Assembly: GCF_003254475.1 (NCBI RefSeq)
Contig: NZ_QFYQ01000001.1
Coordinates: forward strand, 2,976,001-3,040,000
Length of the DNA stretch: 64,000 bases
DNA from: Phenylobacterium soli
Lineage (GTDB): Bacteria; Pseudomonadota; Alphaproteobacteria; Caulobacterales; Caulobacteraceae
Reading direction: 5' to 3'
Within the stretch, counting starts at the first letter, position 1, and each line of letters opens with the position of its first letter. This document shows positions 1-8,970 of this stretch, piece after piece. The position numbers were made by a program, and so were the translations under genes. Below the pieces are notes generated by a model. That model did no database searches, was not told the origin of the DNA, and saw only the letters and a program-made list of their open reading frames with translations.

Positions 1-119
1 TCGGACAGGGTTTCCAGATGGTCTCGACGACCACCGACATCGCCGCCCTGTCGGCGGTGGGGCGGGCCGATCTTCAGGCGGTCCGCAAGTCGATGACGGG
101 ACCGCGCCATGCTCGATGA
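1..119 (+). CDS. hpaI: HpcH/HpaI-family aldolase, C-terminal end (partial)
   Basis: Frame 3 is open from the window edge to TGA at 117-119, giving the last 38 residues of a protein (GFQMVSTTTDIAALSAVG is readable). This looks like the C-terminus of a class II HpcH/HpaI aldolase, which splits 4-hydroxy-2-oxoheptanedioate into pyruvate and succinate semialdehyde. It overlaps the hpaH start by 11 bases, so both are co-transcribed and translationally coupled. Identity rests mainly on this neighbour, the preceding enzyme in homoprotocatechuate degradation; the short tail alone is weak evidence. Confidence 0.5.
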   Translation, partial: GQGFQMVSTTTDIAALSAVGRADLQAVRKSMTGPRHAR

Positions 120-900
120 GATCACCCGCACGCGGATCGTCGATGATCTCGAAGGGGCGTACCGCACTCGCGCACCCCTGCCCCTGCTGACTCGGACCTA
201 CCCCGGGATCGAAGTCGAGGACGCCTACCGCATCCAGGAGGCGTTCGTCGCGCGCCGCGTGGCCGGTGGCGCTCGGATCGCCGGCTACAAGGTCGGCCTG
301 ACCTCCAAGCCGATGCAGGAGATGGCCGGTTCGGACGAGCCGGACTTCAGCGCCGTCACCGACGGCATGTTCCTTCCCGAAGGCACGCCGATCTCCGCGG
401 CGAACTTCTTCGATCCCATGATCGAGATCGAGATCGCCTTTGTGATGAAATCCGCCCTGAAGGGGCCCGGCATCCTGCCGGTGGACGTGATCCGAGCCAC
501 CGACTTCGTTGTTCCGGCCATCGAGATCGTCGACTTCAGGGTCGCTCGGGCGCCGGGCATGAACATCATCGACACCGTGGCCGACCTCGCCGCCTGCGGC
601 GGCGTCGTCCTCGGGGCCAATCCACGCCGCCTCGAGGCCATCGACGTCCGGCGGGTCCAAGGTTCGATCTTGCGGAACGGCCACGTCGAGCAGGAAGGTG
701 AAGCTTCCGCGGTACTGGGCAACCCCGTCACCGCCGTGGCCTGGCTGGCCAACAAGCTCGGCGGATTTGGCGTCGCCTTCGAACCCGGCCAGGTGATCCT
801 GACCGGCTCGTTCGTCAGGGCCTTCCCGATCAAGGCGGGCGACGAGATCGTGTGCCGGTTCGATCAGGGCCTGGGCGATGTCGCCACATCCTTCGTCTGA
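109..900 (+). CDS. hpaH: 2-oxo-hept-3-ene-1,7-dioate hydratase (HpaH)
   Basis: 263 residues of the fumarylacetoacetase/MhpD-type hydratase family. The N-terminal helical part (RIVDDLEGAYRTR, then the YRIQ segment) and the metal-site region (PMIEIEIAFVM near 104-114, then AIEIVDFR near 138) are typical, as is the end LTGSFVRAFPIKAGD. HpaH hydrates 2-oxo-hept-3-ene-1,7-dioate to the aldolase substrate in 4-hydroxyphenylacetate/homoprotocatechuate catabolism, in the cytosol. The ATG overlaps the aldolase gene by 11 bases, and the stop overlaps the flavin reductase start by 23. MhpD-type 2-hydroxypentadienoate hydratase is the alternative; length and context favour HpaH. Confidence 0.82.
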   Translation: MLDEITRTRIVDDLEGAYRTRAPLPLLTRTYPGIEVEDAYRIQEAFVARRVAGGARIAGYKVGLTSKPMQEMAGSDEPDFSAVTDGMFLPEGTPISAANFFDPMIEIEIAFVMKSALKGPGILPVDVIRATDFVVPAIEIVDFRVARAPGMNIIDTVADLAACGGVVLGANPRRLEAIDVRRVQGSILRNGHVEQEGEASAVLGNPVTAVAWLANKLGGFGVAFEPGQVILTGSFVRAFPIKAGDEIVCRFDQGLGDVATSFV

Positions 901-1414
901 AGTCGCCACACCGCGCCCGACGAGCGGCGCAGTCGACCGGGCCGGATTCGACACAAGGGCCTTCCGCGACGCCCTGGGCGCTTTCGCGACGGGGGTGACG
1001 GTGATCACGACGGTTGACCGCGACGGCGTCCCGGCGGGCGTCACCTCCTCCAGCTTCAACTCGGTGTCGCTGTGCCCGCCTATGGTGCTTTGGTCCTTGG
1101 GGCGCGCGAGCCGGTCGCTGGCGGCGTTCCAGGGCTCACAGCGCTTCGCCGTGCACGTGCTCCAGGCCGGTCAGGAGCCGCTGGCTGCCCAGTTCGCCTC
1201 CAAGGCCCAGGACAAGTTCGCCGGGCTCCGGTGGAGCCTGTCGGACCACGGCACCCCGGACCTCCGCGATTGCGCCGCGCGCTTCGAATGCCGCACCGCC
1301 GCCGAGCACGACGGCGGCGATCATGTGCTGATCCTGGGCAAGGTGCTGGACCTGCGGCTGGCGAAAGACGCCGCGCCGCTTGTCTTCCACCGCGGGGCCT
1401 TCCGGGCGCTCTGA
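878..1414 (+). CDS. hpaC: Flavin reductase, HpaC-like
   Basis: 178 residues with a flavin-reductase-like FMN-binding domain: FRDALGAFATGVTVITT near 29-45, GVTSSSFNSVSLCPPMVLWSL near 54-74, and an end with LVFHRGAF. Such proteins reduce FMN or FAD with NAD(P)H and pass it to a two-component monooxygenase. Beside hpaI/hpaH the likely partner is the HpaB-type 4-hydroxyphenylacetate 3-monooxygenase, not in this window. The first ~25 residues are a variable Pro/Ser-rich extension. It overlaps hpaH by 23 bases. The partner oxygenase is inferred, so HpaC is a contextual name. Confidence 0.72.
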   Translation: MSPHPSSEVATPRPTSGAVDRAGFDTRAFRDALGAFATGVTVITTVDRDGVPAGVTSSSFNSVSLCPPMVLWSLGRASRSLAAFQGSQRFAVHVLQAGQEPLAAQFASKAQDKFAGLRWSLSDHGTPDLRDCAARFECRTAAEHDGGDHVLILGKVLDLRLAKDAAPLVFHRGAFRAL

Positions 1415-1418
1415 GACC

Positions 1419-2183
1419 TCAGTCCACCCGCGCGCCGTCGACGGCCGCGAGCCGGACGGCTGGGCGGTCCGGCGCCTGCTCGCGGTCGTGGGTGGCCAGG
1501 AGCCGAAGGTCGGCGAACAGGGCCACGGTGTTGGCCGCGACGCCCAGCACGAACGGATAGCGCCAGCCCCAGGCGGCGAAGTCGGCGGCGGAGAGCCCGA
1601 CCTTGAAGATCGCGAAGATGGCGGCGGCCAGCAGCAGGGCGGCGAGGACGCCGAGGCTGCGGACGAAGGCCAGGGAGACGCGCCCCTCGCGGGTCAGGGC
1701 CACCTGGGCGAGCGCCGGGCTATCGGCGCGCACGCCGCCGAGCGCGAGGCCCTGGGCGGTCCGGCAGGCGGCGAGGAACAGCACCGCCAGTGCGCCGGCG
1801 GGCAGGAAGGCGATGGCCGCCGTGGAGGCTCCCAGCATGAAGCGGGCGGCGGTCAGGCGCACGCCCCGGCCATGGCGGCGGTCCACTGCCCGGAAGAGGA
1901 TCTCGCCGAGCGGCCCCATGGCGTAGGCGAGCGCGCAGACCCCGAGGCTGGCCGCCACCGCCAGGGTCCGGTCCATGCCCGGGAACAGGACCTGCGGGAA
2001 GATGAAGACCGCGGCCGCCAGGCAGGTGAAGGCGTCGAAGGCCTTGGGGAAGGCGCCGATGGCTACCGCCCCGGCCACGTCGCCGAGGCCAGGCGCGCGG
2101 GCGCTGGAGTGCAGCCGCCGCGCCTCGACCTCCAGGCCGAACGACGACGGCAGGACATAGCCGCGCGCGTACTCTTGGCTCAT
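1419..2183 (-). CDS. Half-size MFS-like membrane protein
   Basis: 254 residues from ATG 2183; a second ATG at 2189 abuts the GGGAGGA ribosome site, which spaces correctly for 2183. About six hydrophobic helices follow a hydrophilic start, with a degenerate loop 2-3 motif (AVDRRHGRG) and an R-x3-G-x-x-LGG-type helix 4 (CRTAQGLALGG), as in the N-terminal half of metabolite:H+ symporters. Full MFS proteins have about 12 helices, and no second half lies downstream, where the gene meets the hpaC end 4 bases away. It may be a remnant or a six-helix protein that dimerises. It is divergent from cyoA; substrate unknown. Confidence 0.6.
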   Translation of the reverse strand: MSQEYARGYVLPSSFGLEVEARRLHSSARAPGLGDVAGAVAIGAFPKAFDAFTCLAAAVFIFPQVLFPGMDRTLAVAASLGVCALAYAMGPLGEILFRAVDRRHGRGVRLTAARFMLGASTAAIAFLPAGALAVLFLAACRTAQGLALGGVRADSPALAQVALTREGRVSLAFVRSLGVLAALLLAAAIFAIFKVGLSAADFAAWGWRYPFVLGVAANTVALFADLRLLATHDREQAPDRPAVRLAAVDGARVD

Positions 2184-2325
2184 CGCCATTCCTCCCCAAC
2201 GCAGAACCGGCCCACCGGGCCGCGCCGCCTGATCGGCGGTCTCTTGGGGAACAGCATGCCTGAGGCCCACGGGGAGGCAAGCCCCTAGGACAAACCGTCC
2301 AATCCCGAGCCCCGCAGGGCGGGCG

Positions 2326-2340
2326 TATTGCGACGCAATA
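2326..2340. promoter_or_regulatory. Perfect 7+1+7 dyad upstream of cyoA
   Basis: TATTGCG-A-CGCAATA is a perfect inverted repeat with a one-base centre, ending 24 bases before the GTG of cyoA in a locally AT-rich stretch of the divergent region. The position suits an operator or a promoter-proximal activator site for the oxidase operon. It does not match the FNR/FixK motif (TTGAT-N4-ATCAA). The binding protein is unknown. Confidence 0.5.
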
Positions 2341-2364
2341 TAAATCTGGTTCGGGTTCAGAACG

Positions 2365-3345
2365 GTGAAAATCGGTAGATTTTTCAGGGGCGCGGCCGCC
2401 GCGCCCCTGCTGCTCGGCTTGGCCGGCTGCAAGATGGTCGTGATGGACCCCGCGGGCGATATCGCGGTGCAACAACGCGACCTCATCCTGCTCGCCACCG
2501 GACTCATGCTGCTGATCATCGTGCCGGTGATCGCGCTGACCCTGTTCTTCGCCTGGAAGTACCGGGCCTCGAACCTCAAGGCGGATTACGACCCGGAGTG
2601 GCACCACTCGACCAAGATCGAGATGGCCGTCTGGGCCGCGCCGCTGGCGATCATCATGATCCTCGGCACGGTCACCTGGATCACCAGCCACACCCTCGAC
2701 CCCTATCGTCCCCTGCCCCGCCTGGCGCCGAACCGGCCCGTGGCGGCGGGCGTGAAGCCGCTGCAGGTCGAGGTCGTCGCCCTCGATTGGAAATGGCTGT
2801 TCATCTATCCGGAGCTGGGCGTCGCCACGGTCAACGAGATGGCCGCCCCGGTGGACCGGCCGATCGCGTTCAAGATCACCGCCTCCTCGGTGATGAACTC
2901 CTTCTACGTCCCGGCCCTGGCCGGACAGGTCTACGCCATGCCCGGCATGCAGACCCAGTTGCACGCGGTGGTGAACAAGGCGGGCGACTACGAGGGCTTC
3001 TCGGCCAACTATTCCGGGGCGGGCTTCTCGGGAATGAAGTTCCGCTTCAAGGGCTTGAGCGAGGCCGACTTCCAGCGCTGGGTCGCCGCCGCCAAGGCCG
3101 GCGGCCCGCAACTCACCCGCGCCGACTACCTGAAGCTCGAGAAGCCGTCCGCCGACGAGCCGGTGCGCCGCTTCGCCGGCGCCGACCCGAACCTCTTCCT
3201 CGACGTGGTCAACCGCTGCGCCGCGCCCGGCCAGGTCTGCAAGGACCGCATGACCCACACCGCCCAGGCCGACGCCGCCGCCGTCGCCCAGGCCAGGAAT
3301 CCGCAGTGCGCCGACCCGCGCGCCGCCAAGCGGCCGGCCCTCTGA
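2365..3345 (+). CDS. cyoA: Cytochrome o ubiquinol oxidase subunit II (CyoA)
   Basis: 326 residues from a GTG start. A lipoprotein signal peptide ends in LAGC (Cys at about 22), two membrane helices follow, then a periplasmic cupredoxin-fold domain with the quinol-oxidase signature LDWKWLFIYPE and SSVMNSFYVPALAGQVYAMPGM. The Cys/His ligands of a CuA centre are absent where cytochrome c oxidases have them, marking a quinol oxidase. The C-terminal ~60 residues carry extra cysteines beyond the core. It is first of cyoABCD, 12 bases before cyoB, and follows a perfect 15-base dyad. Confidence 0.95.
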   Translation: MKIGRFFRGAAAAPLLLGLAGCKMVVMDPAGDIAVQQRDLILLATGLMLLIIVPVIALTLFFAWKYRASNLKADYDPEWHHSTKIEMAVWAAPLAIIMILGTVTWITSHTLDPYRPLPRLAPNRPVAAGVKPLQVEVVALDWKWLFIYPELGVATVNEMAAPVDRPIAFKITASSVMNSFYVPALAGQVYAMPGMQTQLHAVVNKAGDYEGFSANYSGAGFSGMKFRFKGLSEADFQRWVAAAKAGGPQLTRADYLKLEKPSADEPVRRFAGADPNLFLDVVNRCAAPGQVCKDRMTHTAQADAAAVAQARNPQCADPRAAKRPAL

Positions 3346-3357
3346 TCCGGTAATCCG

Positions 3358-5361
3358 ATGTCGAACAGCTCAGACCTCACCCACTTCATCTTCGGCCGGC
3401 TCAGCTGGGACGCCCTGCCCCTGCACGAGCCGATCCTCATGGGCACCTTCGCCGTGGTCGCCCTCGGCGGCCTGGCGGTGCTCGGCCTGATCACCCGCTA
3501 CAAGCTCTGGGGCTATCTGTGGCGCGAGTGGTTCACCAGCGTCGACCACAAGAAGATCGGCATCATGTACATCGTGCTGGCGGTGGTCATGCTGCTGCGC
3601 GGCTTCGCCGACGCCCTGATGATGCGGGCCCAGCAGGTGATGTCCTTCGGCGCCGACCACGGCTACCTGCCGCCGCAGCACTACGACCAGATCTTCACCG
3701 CCCACGGCGTGATCATGATCTTCTTCGTGGCCATGCCCCTGGTCACGGGCCTGATGAATTTCGTGGTGCCGATGCAGATCGGCGCCCGCGACGTGGCGTT
3801 CCCGTTCCTCAACAACTTCAGCTTCTGGATGACCGTCGGCGGCGCGGTGACGGTGATGATGTCGCTGTTCGTCGGCGAGTTCGCGCGCACCGGCTGGCTC
3901 GCCTACCCGCCACTGTCGAACCTCGCCTACAGCCCCGACGTCGGGGTCGACTACTACATATGGTCGCTGCAGATCGCCGGCGTCGGGACACTGCTATCGG
4001 GCGTCAACCTGATCGCCACCATCGTCAAGATGCGGGCGCCGGGCATGAGCCTGATGAAGATGCCGGTGTTCACCTGGACGGCGCTCTGCACCAACGTCCT
4101 GATCGTCGCCACCTTCCCGGTGCTGACCGCGGTGCTGGCGCTGCTGTCCATGGACCGAATGGTCGGCACGAACTTCTTCACGAACGACCTCGGGGGCAAC
4201 CCGATGATGTACGTGAACCTGATCTGGATCTGGGGCCACCCGGAGGTCTACATCCTCGTCCTGCCGGCCTTCGGCGTGTTCTCCGAGGTCGTCTCCACGT
4301 TCAGCGGCAAGCGCCTCTTCGGCTACACCTCGATGGTCTACGCCACCGTGGTGATCACGGTGCTCAGCTACCTCGTCTGGCTGCACCACTTCTTCACCAT
4401 GGGGGCCGGCGGCGACGTCAACGGCTTCTTCGGGATCACCACCATGGTCATCTCGATCCCGACCGGGGCCAAGATCTTCAACTGGCTCTTCACCATGTAC
4501 CGTGGCCGGGTGCGCTACGAGCTGCCCATGCTGTGGACCGTCGGCTTCATGGTCACCTTCGTCATCGGCGGCATGACGGGCGTGCTGCTGGCGGTGCCGC
4601 CGGCCGACTTCGTGCTGCACAACTCGCTGTTCCTCGTCGCCCACTTCCACAACGTGATCATCGGCGGCGTGGTGTTCGGCATGTTCGCCGGCATCGCCTA
4701 CTGGTTCCCCAAGGCCTTCGGCTTCAAGCTCGATCCGTTCTGGGGGAAGATGTCCTTCTGGTGCTGGTTCGTCGGCTTCTGGCTGGCCTTCACCCCGCTC
4801 TACGTCCTCGGCCTGATGGGCGTGACCCGCCGGCTCAGCCACTTCGACGATCCCTCGCTGCGGATCTGGTTCGCCATCGCCGCCCTCGGCGCCCTGGTCA
4901 TCCTGATGGGCATCGTCTCGTTCATCGTCCAGATCGTGGTCAGTGTCATGAAGCGCGATGAGCTGCGCGACGTGACCGGCGACCCGTGGAACGGCCGCAC
5001 CCTGGAATGGGCGACCTCCTCGCCGCCGGCCGACTACAACTTCGCCTTCACGCCGGTGATCCACGCCCACGACGCCTGGTGGGACATGAAGCAGCGCGGC
5101 TACGTGCGCCCGACGTCCGGCTTCCTGCCCATCCACATGCCCAAGAACACCGGCGCCGGGGCGGTGCTGGCGGGCCTTTCGACGGCGGTCGGGTTCGCCC
5201 TCGTCTGGCACATCTGGTGGCTGGCGGCGGCCGGCATGGCGGCGATCGTCGTCGCGGCCATCGCCCACAGCTTCAACGACGACCGCGACTTCCACATCCC
5301 CGTGGAGGACGTGATCCGCGCCGAAGGCGCGCGCACCGAGCTTCTGAGGAAGGTGGCATGA
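3358..5361 (+). CDS. cyoB: Cytochrome o ubiquinol oxidase subunit I (CyoB)
   Basis: 667 residues, the usual length of CyoB. It is the catalytic heme-copper subunit that reduces O2 and pumps protons in the inner membrane. The CuB/cross-link motif HPEVY (His about 294), the His pair in WLHHFFT, and the heme ligand region [15 protein letters not shown] are all present, as is the N-terminal extension ending [14 protein letters not shown]. The stop shares ATGA with cyoC, so the operon is tightly coupled. Confidence 0.97.
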   Translation: MSNSSDLTHFIFGRLSWDALPLHEPILMGTFAVVALGGLAVLGLITRYKLWGYLWREWFTSVDHKKIGIMYIVLAVVMLLRGFADALMMRAQQVMSFGADHGYLPPQHYDQIFTAHGVIMIFFVAMPLVTGLMNFVVPMQIGARDVAFPFLNNFSFWMTVGGAVTVMMSLFVGEFARTGWLAYPPLSNLAYSPDVGVDYYIWSLQIAGVGTLLSGVNLIATIVKMRAPGMSLMKMPVFTWTALCTNVLIVATFPVLTAVLALLSMDRMVGTNFFTNDLGGNPMMYVNLIWIWGHPEVYILVLPAFGVFSEVVSTFSGKRLFGYTSMVYATVVITVLSYLVWLHHFFTMGAGGDVNGFFGITTMVISIPTGAKIFNWLFTMYRGRVRYELPMLWTVGFMVTFVIGGMTGVLLAVPPADFVLHNSLFLVAHFHNVIIGGVVFGMFAGIAYWFPKAFGFKLDPFWGKMSFWCWFVGFWLAFTPLYVLGLMGVTRRLSHFDDPSLRIWFAIAALGALVILMGIVSFIVQIVVSVMKRDELRDVTGDPWNGRTLEWATSSPPADYNFAFTPVIHAHDAWWDMKQRGYVRPTSGFLPIHMPKNTGAGAVLAGLSTAVGFALVWHIWWLAAAGMAAIVVAAIAHSFNDDRDFHIPVEDVIRAEGARTELLRKVA

Positions 5362-5987
5362 GCACCGCATCCAGCCTCCGCCTGGTGGCGGACCGGGCCG
5401 GGCCCGACTTCTATCTGACCGAAGAGCACCACCCGCAGAACGGGACCCTGCTCGGGTTCTGGATCTACCTGATGAGCGACTGCCTCATCTTCGCGGTGCT
5501 TTTCGCCACCTACGGCGTGCTCGGCCGCCAGTACGCCGGCGGCCCGACCGGGGCGGAGATCTTCGACCTGCCGATGGTGGCGGTGAACACGGCCATGCTG
5601 CTGTTCTCCTCGATCACCTACGGCTTCGCGATGATCGCGACCCAGAACGGCCGGGTGAAGGAGACCCTGGGGTGGCTGGCGGTGACGGGGCTCTTCGGCT
5701 GCGCCTTCCTCGGCCTGGAGCTCACCGAGTTCGCCCACCTGATCGGCGAAGGCGCGGGGCCGCAGCGCAGCGCCTTCCTCTCGGCCTTCTTCACCCTGGT
5801 CGGCACGCACGGCCTGCACGTCACCTGCGGGGTGATCTGGCTGGTCACCCTGATGACCCAGGTGGCCGACCGCGGCCTCACCTCCACCAACCGCCGCCGG
5901 CTGATGTGCCTCAGCCTCTTCTGGCACTTCCTGGACGTCGTCTGGATCGGCGTCTTCTCCTTCGTCTACCTGCTGGGAGTGCTGTGA
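5358..5987 (+). CDS. cyoC: Cytochrome o ubiquinol oxidase subunit III (CyoC)
   Basis: 209 residues from ATG 5358, which overlaps the cyoB stop as ATGA. A much longer upstream extension of the frame lies inside cyoB and is not used. Five membrane helices are visible, with the family patterns [20 protein letters not shown] near 35-55, LGLELTEF, and the final [19 protein letters not shown]. It is a structural subunit of the proton-pumping bo3 oxidase, in the inner membrane. It overlaps cyoD by one base. Confidence 0.95.
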   Translation: MSTASSLRLVADRAGPDFYLTEEHHPQNGTLLGFWIYLMSDCLIFAVLFATYGVLGRQYAGGPTGAEIFDLPMVAVNTAMLLFSSITYGFAMIATQNGRVKETLGWLAVTGLFGCAFLGLELTEFAHLIGEGAGPQRSAFLSAFFTLVGTHGLHVTCGVIWLVTLMTQVADRGLTSTNRRRLMCLSLFWHFLDVVWIGVFSFVYLLGVL

Positions 5988-6388
5988 TGAGCGCCACGAC
6001 CCCCGAGATCCATGGCGCCATTCATGGCGAGGCCCATCACCACCATGACGATGGGATCCCGCACTTCAGCCGCAAGGACTACCTCGCCGGCTTCCTGCTG
6101 GCCGCGGCGCTCACCGCGGTTCCGTTCTGGCTGGTCCTGACCCATCCGCTCGGCAACCCCGGCCTGACCGGCCTGGTGGTCATGGGCCTCGCCGCCGTGC
6201 AGGTGGTGGTGCACATGGTCTACTTCCTGCACATGAACAGCCGCTCCGAAGGGGGCTGGACCCTGCTCGCGCTGCTGTTCACCCTGCTGCTGGTCGTGAT
6301 CGTGCTCTCGGGCTCCCTATGGGTGATGTACCACCTCGACCACAACATGATGCCGATGACCCCGCAGCAGATGCGGGAGGCCCCCTGA
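5987..6388 (+). CDS. cyoD: Cytochrome o ubiquinol oxidase subunit IV (CyoD)
   Basis: 133 residues with three hydrophobic helices and the conserved VQVVVHMVYFLHMN segment near 69-82. The N-terminus is His-rich (GEAHHHHDD near 14-22), more so than usual, and could loosely bind metal. The ATG shares one base with the cyoC TGA. CyoD helps insert CuB and stabilises the complex in the inner membrane. The end overlaps the SURF1 start by one base. Confidence 0.93.
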   Translation: MSATTPEIHGAIHGEAHHHHDDGIPHFSRKDYLAGFLLAAALTAVPFWLVLTHPLGNPGLTGLVVMGLAAVQVVVHMVYFLHMNSRSEGGWTLLALLFTLLLVVIVLSGSLWVMYHLDHNMMPMTPQQMREAP

Positions 6389-7140
6389 TGGCGCGCGGCC
6401 GCGGCCGGCGCGTCGTCGCGTCGATCGCGGCCGTCCTGGCCTTCGCCCTGCTCTGCGCCCTCGGGACCTGGCAGCTCGAACGGCGCGCCTGGAAGCTCGA
6501 CCTCATCGCCCGGGTGGACGCCCGCGTGCACGCCGCTCCCGCGCCGGCCCCTGGCCCCGCCGACTGGCCCGCCGTCTCGGCCGCCCGCGACGAGTACCGG
6601 CGCGTTCGCGTCGCCGGGATGTTCCTGAACGACAAGGAGACCCTCGCCCAGGCGGTCACCGAGCTCGGCCCCGGCTACTGGGTGATGACCCCGCTCCGCA
6701 CCGAGGGGGGCTTCACCGTGCTGGTCAATCGCGGCTTCGTCCCGGCCGACCTGAACGACCCCGCCGCCCGCGTCAGAGGCCAGATCTCGGGCGCCACGAC
6801 GGTCACCGGCCTCATGCGGATGAGCGAGCCGCACGGCGGCTTCCTGCGGGCCAACCGACCCGCCGAGGACCGCTGGTACTCGCGCGACGTGGCGGCGATC
6901 GCGGCGGCCAAGCACCTCGGCCCCGTCGCCCCCTATTTCATCGACGCCGACGCCACCCCAAATACTGGAGGTTGGCCGCGCGGCGGACTTACCGTGATCA
7001 GCTTCCGGAACAGCCACCTCTCCTACGCCCTCACCTGGTTCGGGCTGGCCGCCATGGTCGCGGCCTGGGCCGGCTGGGCCATGCTGGACAAACGACGGCC
7101 GAAGCCGGCAAGTCCGCCACGCGATGATCCCGACCGCTGA
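6388..7140 (+). CDS. SURF1-family oxidase assembly protein
   Basis: 250 residues from ATG 6388 (TGATG overlap with cyoD). It has an N-terminal helix (ASIAAVLAFALLCALGTWQLERR near 10-32) and a C-terminal helix (LSYALTWFGLAAMVAAWAGW), joined by a periplasmic domain with VLVNRGFVP and the conserved end FRNSHLSYALTWFGLA. SURF1/Shy1 proteins help heme delivery and assembly of heme-copper oxidases. It is encoded directly behind cyoABCD, with which it surely works, and overlaps the sensor kinase gene by 17 bases. Confidence 0.9.
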   Translation: MARGRGRRVVASIAAVLAFALLCALGTWQLERRAWKLDLIARVDARVHAAPAPAPGPADWPAVSAARDEYRRVRVAGMFLNDKETLAQAVTELGPGYWVMTPLRTEGGFTVLVNRGFVPADLNDPAARVRGQISGATTVTGLMRMSEPHGGFLRANRPAEDRWYSRDVAAIAAAKHLGPVAPYFIDADATPNTGGWPRGGLTVISFRNSHLSYALTWFGLAAMVAAWAGWAMLDKRRPKPASPPRDDPDR

Positions 7141-8437
7141 CGATCCCCGGTTGACGCGCGACCAGGCCCCGCTGGCGGCCGCCACCGCGCGCAAGAACCT
7201 GCTGCAGCTCGTGCAGCTGCGCTGGATCGCCGTGCTCGGCCAGATCGTCACCATCGGGGTGGTGGAATTCGGCCTGAAGGTGGACCTGCCGCTCGCCGCC
7301 ATGGGCCTGGTGCTGGCAGTGTTCGTGGCCGGCAACACCGTCAGCGTCATGCGTCTGCGCTGGCCCAACCCGGTGACCAACCGCGAGCTCTTCGTCACCC
7401 TCTCCTTCGACGCCCTGGTGCTGACCGCCTTGCTCTACCTGAGCGGCGGGCCGACCAACCCGTTCACATCGCTCTACCTGCTGCAGGTGATCCTCGGCGC
7501 GGTGCTGCTGGAGGCCTGGGCGGTGTGGGGCATGGTCGGCGTGGCCATGCTCTGCTTCCTCGGCCTGACGGCGGCCTACCGTCCCCTAGTGCTGCCGCCC
7601 GGCGGCCCCGACCTCTTCACCCTCTACATCGCCGGCGCGATCGTCGGCTTCGGCCTCGACGCCGTGCTGCTGGTGATCTTCATCAGCCGGATCAACGCCA
7701 ACCTGCGCCTGCGCGACGCGCGCCTGGCGGCCCTGCGCCAGCGGGCGGCGGAGGAGGACCATATCGTGCGGATGGGCCTCCTGGCCTCCGGCGCGGCGCA
7801 CGAGCTCGGCACGCCCCTGGCCACCCTCGACGTCATCCTCGGCGACTGGCGGCGCATGCCCAAGCTCGCCCGGGACAAGGAGCTCGCCCAGGAGATCGAG
7901 GACATGCGGTCGGAGGTGGCGCGCTGCAAACAGATCGTCACCGGCGTCCTGCTGTCGGCCGGCGAGGCGCGGGCCGAGAACGCCGGGGCGGCCTCGCTCA
8001 AGTCGTATCTGGCGGGCGTCTTCGAGGAGTGGCGCGACCGCCGCGGGCCGGCCGTGGCCGGCTACGAGGACGGGCTGGCGGCCGATCCGCTCGTGGTCGC
8101 GGACTCGGCGCTGAAGCAGGCGATCACCAACCTCCTGGACAACGCCCTCGACGCCTCGCCAGACGGCGTGTGGATGCGCAGCCGCCTGGACGGCGACCAG
8201 CTGACCATTCGGGTGCAGGACGCCGGCCCCGGCTTCCCGACCGAGATCCTCACCGGGCTCGGCAAGCCCTATCAGTCCACCAAGGGCAAGGCAGGCGGCG
8301 GGCTCGGCCTGTTCCTGGTGGTCAATGTGGTGCGCAAGCTCGGCGGCCGCGTCAGCGCCCGCAACCGCGACACCGGCGGGGCGGAGGTCACCCTCTCCCT
8401 GCCGCTCAGCGCCCTTTCGATCGAGGCCCCCGCATGA
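7124..8437 (+). CDS. regB: RegB/PrrB/ActS-type redox sensor histidine kinase
   Basis: 437 residues. About six N-terminal membrane helices carry the quinone-binding signature SGGPTNPF near 107-114, followed by a dimerisation/phosphoacceptor box LASGAAHELGTPLATLDV (His about 227) and an ATPase domain with N-box NLLDNALDASPDG and G-boxes DAGPGFP and GGGLGLFL. The redox cysteine region known from RegB is not obvious in the linker I read. RegB kinases sense ubiquinone redox state and control respiratory genes. Its place in the cyo gene chain suggests it tunes this oxidase. It overlaps SURF1 by 17 bases and the regulator by ATGA. Confidence 0.88.
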   Translation: MIPTADDPRLTRDQAPLAAATARKNLLQLVQLRWIAVLGQIVTIGVVEFGLKVDLPLAAMGLVLAVFVAGNTVSVMRLRWPNPVTNRELFVTLSFDALVLTALLYLSGGPTNPFTSLYLLQVILGAVLLEAWAVWGMVGVAMLCFLGLTAAYRPLVLPPGGPDLFTLYIAGAIVGFGLDAVLLVIFISRINANLRLRDARLAALRQRAAEEDHIVRMGLLASGAAHELGTPLATLDVILGDWRRMPKLARDKELAQEIEDMRSEVARCKQIVTGVLLSAGEARAENAGAASLKSYLAGVFEEWRDRRGPAVAGYEDGLAADPLVVADSALKQAITNLLDNALDASPDGVWMRSRLDGDQLTIRVQDAGPGFPTEILTGLGKPYQSTKGKAGGGLGLFLVVNVVRKLGGRVSARNRDTGGAEVTLSLPLSALSIEAPA

Positions 8438-8967
8438 GCGACGCCCCCCAGCTGCTGATCATCGAGGACGACGAGAAGTTCGCCCAGGCGCTCCAGCGGT
8501 CCTTCGAGCGCAAGGGCTACGAGGTGCGCCGGGCGACGAGCCTCGCCGAAACCCAGGCGGTGCTGGCCGAGACGACGCCGCCGTTCGCGGTGGTGGACCT
8601 GAAGCTCGCCGGGGAGAGCGGCCTGGCCTGCGTCCAGGCCCTGCACGCCCACGACCCGCAGATGCGCATCGTCGTGCTCACCGGCTTCGCGAGCATCGCC
8701 ACGGCGGTGGAGGCGATCAAGCTCGGCGCCTGCCACTACCTGGCCAAGCCGGCCAACAGCGACGACATCGAGGCCGCCTTCGCCAAGGCCGGCGGCGACG
8801 CCACCGCCCCGATCAGCCCGCGCCCCACCTCGATCAAGACCCTCGAGTGGGAGCGCATCCACGAGACGCTGGTCGAGACCGACTTCAACATCTCCGAGAC
8901 GGCGCGGCGGCTGGGCATGCACCGCCGCACCCTCGCCCGGAAGCTGGAAAAGCGTCAGCTCAAGTAG
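8434..8967 (+). CDS. regA: RegA/PrrA/ActR-type response regulator
   Basis: 177 residues. The receiver domain (LLIIEDDEKF near 7-16, phosphoacceptor Asp in VVDLKLAGESG near 52, VLTGFASIATAVEA, then the conserved Lys in LAKPA) is followed by a short linker and a FIS-type helix-turn-helix, FNISETARRLGMHRRTLARKL. This is the strongly conserved RegA architecture. The ATG shares ATGA with the kinase stop. It probably controls cyo and other redox-responsive operons; targets are inferred. Confidence 0.9.
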   Translation: MSDAPQLLIIEDDEKFAQALQRSFERKGYEVRRATSLAETQAVLAETTPPFAVVDLKLAGESGLACVQALHAHDPQMRIVVLTGFASIATAVEAIKLGACHYLAKPANSDDIEAAFAKAGGDATAPISPRPTSIKTLEWERIHETLVETDFNISETARRLGMHRRTLARKLEKRQLK

Positions 8968-8970
8968 GGG

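Noticed and set aside
2326..2340. FNR/FixK box before cyoA
   Set aside because: The dyad is TATTGCG-A-CGCAATA, not TTGAT-N4-ATCAA.
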